The position numbers were made by a program, and so were the translations under genes. From Sulfobacillus sp. (GTDB lineage: Bacteria > Bacillota > Sulfobacillia > Sulfobacillales > Sulfobacillaceae), in the NCBI GenBank assembly GCA_027309085.1, contig DAIDDL010000042.1:1-36383 (forward strand): 36,383 nt of DNA. The letters run 5' to 3'. Shown one piece after another: positions 31,358 through 36,383 of the stretch. The notes under the pieces are model-generated. The model had not been told where the DNA came from and did no database searches. It worked only from the letters and a program-made list of their open reading frames with translations. Every line of letters starts with the position of its first letter. Position 1 is the stretch's first letter.

Positions 31358-31459
31358 AACGATATCTCCCCCGCCCTCTAATTTGCTCTGTCCATCATAC
31401 CTGATCAGAACCCATTCTCCCATTAAAGCATGCCAGCCTGAAAATTCCATGAGAACGCA

Positions 31460-31500
31460 AAACACCCAACAACTGGGTTCTGCCCTGCTGTTGGGTGTTT
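31460..31500 (-). terminator. Rho-independent terminator of the yhbH–spoVR–prkA operon
   Basis: A 12-bp perfect inverted repeat, AAACACCCAACA (31460–31471) and TGTTGGGTGTTT (31489–31500), encloses a 17-nt loop. On the minus strand the 3' arm ends in TTTTG. It lies about 80 bp after the prkA stop. Confidence 0.85.
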
Positions 31501-31580
31501 CGCACCGGCAAGAAACTGGCTGGAAGCCTTATCGCCCTCGATGACTTGGTGCGCGCCCCGGGGCGCGCGGGTTCTCTAGG

Positions 31581-33482
31581 TTACTTGGTCAGAAGATATC
31601 CCACATAATCCAGCAGTTCCTGAGCGCAGTGGTCACAGTAGTCCATATCCTCGACCAAGCGGCGCTTGACCTCCATCACCCGGTTTTTCTGCTGGTCGTT
31701 CAGCACCTTGGTGGAGGTCGTCACCTTCACCAGGTTGGCCACGTCGGCAAACAATTTCTTCTCGATCGCCTCTTTCATCTTGGGATGGGAATCCCAGCTC
31801 AGAGACTGGCCTCGCCGGGCCATAGCTCCAGACTTGTTGACCATTTCCTGACGGAAGGCGGTCGCTGCCGCGTCGCTGATTCCCAGCGCCTTTTCCAAGT
31901 CCTGCAGCGTCTTTTCATTGGGCTCCACCTCGTCGCCGGTCACTGGGTCTTTGACGGTGGTGTGCATGATCCGCGCTTCCGCATGTTCCAGGTAGTTGTC
32001 ATAAAGGAGCTGGGCCGCATCCTGAAAAGAATCCACAAACGCCCGCTGGATCTCGTTTTTCGCCGCCTCATCGTAAAGCTCGTGAGTGGCCTTGAGCGCT
32101 TCTAGCAGCTCCTGGTTCTTCATCTGGGTAATGTGCTGCTCGAAGCTCTCCCGTATGGCCCGCAGCATCGCCGTAGGAGTCACACAGACATCCTTGTCGC
32201 TCGCCATCGCATAGGACAGTGCGTCGAGAATATGGCGGGGGGAGATGCCCTGAAATCCTTCTCCCTGTTTGCGGGCAAGCTCGCGCACCCGGTTAATCTC
32301 CCGCTGCTGCACATCAGGCAGTTCCTTGCCGTCGTAAAGGGTCAGCTTTTCCTTCACGGAGAATTTGGCATCCTTGCCCAGACGGGTGCCTACGCCGAAC
32401 ATAGCGGCCACTTTCAGCGTGTTGGGGGCAATATGCTTCCCCAGGTCCGAACCCGTCAGGTTCATCATCTTCTGGTAGGTGCGGACTTCCTGACTCACCG
32501 TCAGATTGTATGGCACTTTAATCAACAGCACCCGGTTGTGCAGGGCCTCATAGGCCTTGTTGCTGACAAACCGCTCGAACTCATTTTCGTTGGTATGGGC
32601 GATAATCGCCTCGTCCGCATCGAACAGGCCGAATCGGCCGACCTTGATCTTGCGCTCCTGAGCCAGCGTCAACAGCCCGTGCAGGAAATCCGGCTGGGCT
32701 TTGAGCATTTCAATAAACTCCATAATGCCCCGGTTGGCAGCATTGAACGCCCCGTCAAACCGGTATGCCCGGGGATCGGACTCGGATCCGTAGCGGGAGA
32801 TGGTGGACAGGTCCATGGACCCCACCAGTTCGCTGATATCCTGCACCTTGCTGTCAGAGGGGGCAAAGGTACCGATGCCAACCCGGCGGGATTCGGAAAT
32901 CAGGACGCGCTTTACGGGCATCTCCTGCAGCCGCCCCTGATATTCGTGGTCCACCACCCACTGGCAGTAAGGGCACAGATCTCCTTCAATGCTGACACCC
33001 GTAGCCTGCATAAACTCCCGGCGGGCGGATTCTGGCAGCAGGTGCAGGGGCTCCTCTTGCTGGGGGCAGAAGCTCACCGCGAACAGCGCCCCCTCATCGG
33101 TCCGCGAGTATTCTTCCATGCCTTTTTTGAGAATAGCGGTGATGGTGGACTTGCCGGTGCCAGGGCTTCCCATCATCAGGAGAATCCGCCGGCGAATGTC
33201 CATGCCCCGGGCCGCCGCCGCAAAATACTCTACAATTTCGCTGAGGGTCTCGTCGATCCCAAACAGTTCCTGGCTGAAGAACAGATACCGCGGTATTTCC
33301 TGATTCTCCAGTTTTTCGGTTCCGTGGGACATAATCATGCGGTAAATGCGGGCATGAGCCAGATCAGCGATGGAAGGGGTTTCTTGAACCTTTTGAAGGT
33401 AATCGGCAAAGGTCCCTTCCCAGGTCCAAGCACCTGCTGGAGGCTGGTGCAGGCTGAGCCAGCCGGTATCAAATTGTGCCAC
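31581..33482 (-). CDS. prkA: PrkA serine protein kinase / AAA-type ATPase
   Basis: This 633-residue protein has the PrkA AAA-like N-terminal domain with Walker A GSPGTGKS at 105–112, ELFGIDETLSEIVEYFAAAARG before it, and SMDLSTISRYGSESDPRAYRFDGAFNAANRGIMEFIEMLK as the conserved core. A CPYC pair lies in the middle, a PrkA C-terminal domain follows, and a CDHC pair is near the end (MDYCDHCAQELLDYVGYLL), suggesting metal binding. PrkA (YeaG in E. coli) acts in sporulation or stress response in the cytoplasm. The start is GTG at 33482, after AAGGAGG. It is 1 bp from the spoVR stop, so it is in one operon with spoVR and yhbH, a pairing seen in many bacteria. Confidence 0.95.
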   Translation of the reverse strand: MAQFDTGWLSLHQPPAGAWTWEGTFADYLQKVQETPSIADLAHARIYRMIMSHGTEKLENQEIPRYLFFSQELFGIDETLSEIVEYFAAAARGMDIRRRILLMMGSPGTGKSTITAILKKGMEEYSRTDEGALFAVSFCPQQEEPLHLLPESARREFMQATGVSIEGDLCPYCQWVVDHEYQGRLQEMPVKRVLISESRRVGIGTFAPSDSKVQDISELVGSMDLSTISRYGSESDPRAYRFDGAFNAANRGIMEFIEMLKAQPDFLHGLLTLAQERKIKVGRFGLFDADEAIIAHTNENEFERFVSNKAYEALHNRVLLIKVPYNLTVSQEVRTYQKMMNLTGSDLGKHIAPNTLKVAAMFGVGTRLGKDAKFSVKEKLTLYDGKELPDVQQREINRVRELARKQGEGFQGISPRHILDALSYAMASDKDVCVTPTAMLRAIRESFEQHITQMKNQELLEALKATHELYDEAAKNEIQRAFVDSFQDAAQLLYDNYLEHAEARIMHTTVKDPVTGDEVEPNEKTLQDLEKALGISDAAATAFRQEMVNKSGAMARRGQSLSWDSHPKMKEAIEKKLFADVANLVKVTTSTKVLNDQQKNRVMEVKRRLVEDMDYCDHCAQELLDYVGYLLTK

Positions 33483-33483
33483 G

Positions 33484-34827
33484 TCAGTCCCTCCTTCTCC
33501 AATCCGCTTCGTTGCCGTACCAGATTTTGTGCACGCTGGTCAGCATCACATCCCCACCCCACAGATAGGCAATGGCATTGAGCACGTCCTGGGTATACTC
33601 TTTGTGCAGCGCCTTCTCTCCGTGGTAAATCAGGTCCATCCGGTGATTTTGGGCATCAATCTGCTCCACGTAGATTTCTGGGCTGTCGGGCATGAAAGCC
33701 TTCTGCACATCGTGCACCAAGTCCTCCGCAGGGTAGTACTCCATGCCCTTGGAAGGGTCGTTGGCGTCACGCGGCCGCTCCAGCGGCCAGACATTGCGGT
33801 TCTGAGCGAGGCGCGCCAACTCCGGCGTGATCCACTGGCTCACCCACTGCTGGTCGTTCAGATCCTCCACAATCTCAAAGCACGTCTCCATTCCGTGCAT
33901 TTCCGCGATAAGCTCCCACAAGGTCCACCCGAAATAATAGGGATTAAAGAAATGATGGCTCTGGGTGACCATGGCGTGCATGCGCATAGCCTCAATGTGG
34001 TCCTGGTCATCCCATAAAGAAAATTCCCGAGTCAGCCTCACATGCCAGAAAGTGGCCCAGCCTTCGTTCATGTACTTTGTCTGGGCCTGCGGCTGGAAAT
34101 AGAGCATTTCCTCCCGCATCATGCGCAAGGCCATGCGCTCCTCATCGCCGAGATGGCCATAATCCGCCACAATCGCCAGCACATCGCGGGTCCATGGCCA
34201 CATTTTGTAGCGCGGGCTGTAGCTGCTGTCATCCTCCGAGTCTGATGAAGGCGAGTCGTACAGCTCCCGGACCCACTCAAACGATTGCCGGAGGTCCTTG
34301 GGCGGCTCCGGAGCCGTCAGCAGCTCGGGGGCCCGGTAATAGGGGTCCACCAACTGGCTCAGTGTATGGGCCGCATCCATCAATTTCTCGACCCGCGAAA
34401 AACTGCGCTGCCGGTGCAGTTTTTCCAACCACTCCGCGTGCTCCCGGAACCAGATCCCGATATTGGGGCGCCGGACCGCACTGAGATAGCGGTTGCGGGC
34501 GAAAAAGTCCGTGTGTCCCAGCACATGGCCGATGACGAGCACGTTATAGGCATCAGCATTTTTGTCCAGCAGGTAAGCCAGAGCCGGATCTCCATTCACC
34601 ACCAGTTCGTAAATCCGGCCCATCCCCTGCTCATCACGCTGCTTGGCAATCCAGTAGCGCTCGCCGTGGGTCCAATGGCGGTAGCGGCCCGGCACAAAAT
34701 ATGAGGACAAGGTGTAAATGTCTTCGTCGGACACCATGTGAAATTCGGTCGCAAGAGGCTGAAGCCCGTGCGCGTGCACCAGCTGATCCATCTCTCTGAC
34801 CCAGTCTTCAAGGGTTCCGTGGACCAT
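33484..34827 (-). CDS. spoVR: SpoVR family protein
   Basis: This 447-residue SpoVR-like protein carries the family landmarks MVSDEDIYTLSSYFVPGRYRHWTHGERYWIAK, YNVLVIGHVLGHTDFF, QTKYMNEGWATFWHVRLTRE and NPYYFGWTLWELIAEMHG. SpoVR is needed for proper spore cortex formation in B. subtilis; the molecular role is unknown. The histidine- and glutamate-rich core recalls metalloenzymes, but no activity is established. The ATG at 34827 is used because GGAGGTGA precedes it. A GTG three codons earlier overlaps that site and is rejected. It lies between yhbH and prkA. Confidence 0.95.
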   Translation of the reverse strand: MVHGTLEDWVREMDQLVHAHGLQPLATEFHMVSDEDIYTLSSYFVPGRYRHWTHGERYWIAKQRDEQGMGRIYELVVNGDPALAYLLDKNADAYNVLVIGHVLGHTDFFARNRYLSAVRRPNIGIWFREHAEWLEKLHRQRSFSRVEKLMDAAHTLSQLVDPYYRAPELLTAPEPPKDLRQSFEWVRELYDSPSSDSEDDSSYSPRYKMWPWTRDVLAIVADYGHLGDEERMALRMMREEMLYFQPQAQTKYMNEGWATFWHVRLTREFSLWDDQDHIEAMRMHAMVTQSHHFFNPYYFGWTLWELIAEMHGMETCFEIVEDLNDQQWVSQWITPELARLAQNRNVWPLERPRDANDPSKGMEYYPAEDLVHDVQKAFMPDSPEIYVEQIDAQNHRMDLIYHGEKALHKEYTQDVLNAIAYLWGGDVMLTSVHKIWYGNEADWRRRD

Positions 34828-34868
34828 TGAAATCACCTCCAGGTCCTGCAGACGGTAACAGAAGCGCC

Positions 34869-35915
34869 TTATTGCAGCCGATTTTGCTCATCAATCACAG
34901 TGCGGATAGCCGGGAGAATGTGGTCCTTGTTGTCGATTTTGGCCATTCTCATGGCTGGGTGAAAGTGTCCCTGAAATTCTGCGCTCTTACGGAACAGAGA
35001 CCACAGGGGAGAGACCCCTTTATGGCCTTCCACCTCAAAGTAACCCAGAATCGAGGACGTCGACAAAATGGCCTGGATGGTATCAATCAGGTCACGGCCG
35101 TAATCGGACCAGATGTCGCCATCAGAGAAGTGAAGGAGGTACCGGTTCCAGTCTTGATGCGGAAATTCATCGTCCCACAACTGCAAAATAGTCTGGTAGG
35201 TTGAGAGAATGGCGGTGCCACCGGTAATTTCCCGGTTGAAAAAGTCCTTTTCGTCCACGGCGACGGGCGTCGTCGTATGCAAAAAATACCGGATCTCGGC
35301 ATGCTGGTATTGCCTGCGTATCCACTGCACCAGCCACCAGGCTGCCGACTTGGACAGGTAGCGCTTCGATTCATCCATAGACCCTGAGGCGTCTCGAACC
35401 AGGGTCACGACTGCCGAGGTGATTGGCTTGGGATAGGTTTTCCAGCTGCGGTAGCGCAGGTCGTCTTCTTTGAGGTAGTCACGCCCCGCTTTAGCGGCCT
35501 CATAGAGGCTCCGGCGCTTGTCGATATTGGACCACGGTCCATGCGTGGACAGATCGTCGTAGCGGTCCTCCTCCCCATGCAGCAGACCCCGCGGCTTGTC
35601 TTCCAGTCGCGGCAACTTGAGGTCATCCAGCAGCATATCCATAATTTCTTCCGTCGTCAGTTCAATCCAGACCACATCGTCCCCGCCATCATCACCAGGC
35701 CCCATTCCCTTGCCCTGGCCTGAGTCCTTCGGTGGCTGGTAGCGAAAATCCGGCTCTTCAAGTTTTCTGACCGCAATACGGATACGCTGTTCGGGAGCGC
35801 TGCCCATGACCGCCTCTTGCGTGATCAACTCCGGCAACTTGGCCTTGATAGCCTGATTGAGCTTGCGTAAATACCACTGGCGATCCAGTTCGCCTTTCTG
35901 ATCATAAAGATTCAT
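34869..35915 (-). CDS. yhbH: YhbH/YeaH family sporulation protein with VWA-like domain (DUF444)
   Basis: This 348-residue protein has the DUF444 N-terminal segment, a Gly/Asp-rich linker (about 66–80) and a von Willebrand A-like domain with the metal-binding DASGSM at 175–180 and a late HFSDGDIWSD. The family (YhbH in Bacillus, YeaH in E. coli) accompanies PrkA and SpoVR; in B. subtilis it is a sporulation gene of the mother-cell regulon. I start it at the ATG at 35915, with GGAGGG ending 6 bp upstream. Longer frames to 35975 lack a ribosome site. It is the first gene of the yhbH–spoVR–prkA operon. Confidence 0.93.
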   Translation of the reverse strand: MNLYDQKGELDRQWYLRKLNQAIKAKLPELITQEAVMGSAPEQRIRIAVRKLEEPDFRYQPPKDSGQGKGMGPGDDGGDDVVWIELTTEEIMDMLLDDLKLPRLEDKPRGLLHGEEDRYDDLSTHGPWSNIDKRRSLYEAAKAGRDYLKEDDLRYRSWKTYPKPITSAVVTLVRDASGSMDESKRYLSKSAAWWLVQWIRRQYQHAEIRYFLHTTTPVAVDEKDFFNREITGGTAILSTYQTILQLWDDEFPHQDWNRYLLHFSDGDIWSDYGRDLIDTIQAILSTSSILGYFEVEGHKGVSPLWSLFRKSAEFQGHFHPAMRMAKIDNKDHILPAIRTVIDEQNRLQ

Positions 35916-36006
35916 GGTCATCCCTCCGTTCACGAGAACAGAAACAGAGACCGGCAGAGTAGTGGATAGAGGCAATCGTTGAGGGAAGGTGCTACAGGTT
36001 GCTTTC

Positions 36007-36012
36007 AGTATA
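36007..36012 (-). promoter_or_regulatory. Possible –10 of the yhbH operon promoter
   Basis: The minus strand reads GGTATACTGA about 90 bp before the yhbH start, in an AT-rich stretch. TATACT fits a sigma-A –10 without a good –35; the surroundings also loosely recall sigma-E –10 sequences. Tentative. Confidence 0.35.
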
Positions 36013-36299
36013 CCATACTATTAATAATTCCGACAGTTCGAATCCTCGCAATTCAGCGCCCAGCCCAAAGATTGATTCTCACCGCCGTGGCTAGCATCTG
36101 CCGTGCCTGCGGATTGCACCCCTCTGTTCAATATATCCGACCCCGGGCTTGTATTAGAATGCTCCTCCCCATGATAAATCCCGGACTATTTTCGACACAG
36201 ACCGGCCTCAAAAAGGCACATCCGCAGGGCGCGGTGCCTACGGTGCTCTAGGACTCAGCCTGAGAGCGGCAGTCCACTTGAACATAAAGCCCGCGCATT

Positions 36300-36327
36300 C
36301 CCCTTCCCAGGCGAAGCCGGGAGGGGG
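36300..36327 (-). mobile_element. Hairpin resembling an IscB/TnpB-type right end
   Basis: CCCCTTCCC-A-GGC GAA GCC-GGG-AG-GGG forms a hairpin flanked by GCCCGCGCATT on the left and AAGCGGG on the right. The complete IscB element's right end has GCCCGCGAGAAT, a hairpin and AAGCGGG in the same order. If it is such an end, the gene would lie right of the window on the minus strand. Between 35916 and here I see no convincing gene, only smaller stems. Confidence 0.35.
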
Positions 36328-36337
36328 TCAAGCGGGT

Positions 36338-36372
36338 GGCGGCCATTTGGGCCGCCCGATCTTTTTTCTTTT
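36338..36372 (+). terminator. Hairpin followed by T-run (plus-strand terminator candidate)
   Basis: GGCGGCC-ATTTG-GGCCGCC (36338–36356) is a perfect 7-bp stem, followed after 5 bases by TTTTTTCTTTT. No plus-strand gene is recognisable upstream, so it could end an unannotated RNA or be a leader attenuator for a gene beyond the window. Confidence 0.5.
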
Positions 36373-36383
36373 CGTTCGCATAT

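Noticed and set aside
31358-31465. Longer N-terminus for the WcaI-like glycosyltransferase
   Set aside because: It would extend into the terminator hairpin at 31460–31500, lacks a ribosome site and has no homologous-looking residues.
32133-33581. Long plus-strand frame opposite prkA and spoVR
   Set aside because: It is antisense to two strongly conserved genes and has no family motifs.
35979-36251. 90-codon plus-strand frame in the right intergenic region
   Set aside because: It has no ribosome site, a mixed composition with no domain, and lies in a region better explained by structured RNA or element ends.
36328-36381. Minus-strand frame ending just before the right-edge hairpin (…KKIGRPKWPPPA)
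   Set aside because: Only about 17 codons are in the window; it could be the tail of an element gene, but that cannot be supported here.

Overview
This window reads as chromosomal DNA of a GC-rich, spore-forming Firmicute. The yhbH–prkA–spoVR sporulation genes, strong Shine-Dalgarno sequences, frequent GTG/TTG starts and a serine-carboxyl (S53, acid-type) peptidase suggest a thermoacidophile such as Sulfobacillus or a relative. That assignment is inference from gene content only.

Layout. (1) 1–5,640 is a mobile-element-rich segment. It opens with the C-terminal tail of an IscB protein (+ strand) whose right-end hairpin abuts a UDP-glucuronate decarboxylase-type gene. ArsR-type regulator, S53 peptidase and zinc-ribbon genes follow on the minus strand. 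Next comes a complete iscB gene (3780–5003, minus) with an upstream structured region that fits an omega RNA (HEARO RNA). (2) 5,645–17,416 is mainly an exopolysaccharide locus on the minus strand: polyprenyl phosphoglycosyltransferase, four GT-B glycosyltransferases, a GalE-like epimerase and a Wzy-like polymerase. A zinc-type alcohol dehydrogenase, a DUF3048 lipoprotein and a geranylgeranyl-reductase-family flavoprotein sit within it. (3) 17,686–21,722 (plus) holds a very large secreted GH18 protein of nested architecture and a lipoprotein. (4) 21,806–28,876 is a sugar-utilisation cluster: aldo/keto reductase, PfkB kinase, GH32/GH43-like five-bladed propeller enzyme, and a LacI–binding protein–two permease operon with a clear promoter and a 26-bp operator. 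(5) 29,073–31,357 has two more glycosyltransferases. (6) 31,581–35,915 is the yhbH–spoVR–prkA operon. (7) 35,916–36,383 has no convincing gene but is highly structured.

The most interesting system is the IscB locus. It encodes an apparently intact RNA-guided nuclease (PLMP, RuvC-I/II/III, bridge helix and HNH residues all present). A 21-bp hairpin sequence is perfectly repeated at its two ends. An extended –10 promoter in the flanking DNA would start transcription about 30 nt before the RNA scaffold, so the guide would come from flanking DNA, which here looks like a decayed transposase gene. No TnpA transposase is visible beside it. A second IscB-type end lies at the left edge and a weaker, similar hairpin at the right edge.

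Other notable points are a GH18 barrel interrupted by a peptidoglycan-binding-like domain, with propeller-type repeats interrupted by four copies of another repeat; a 36-bp perfect palindrome holding the stop codons of two convergent genes; and an alcohol dehydrogenase lacking the structural-zinc loop.
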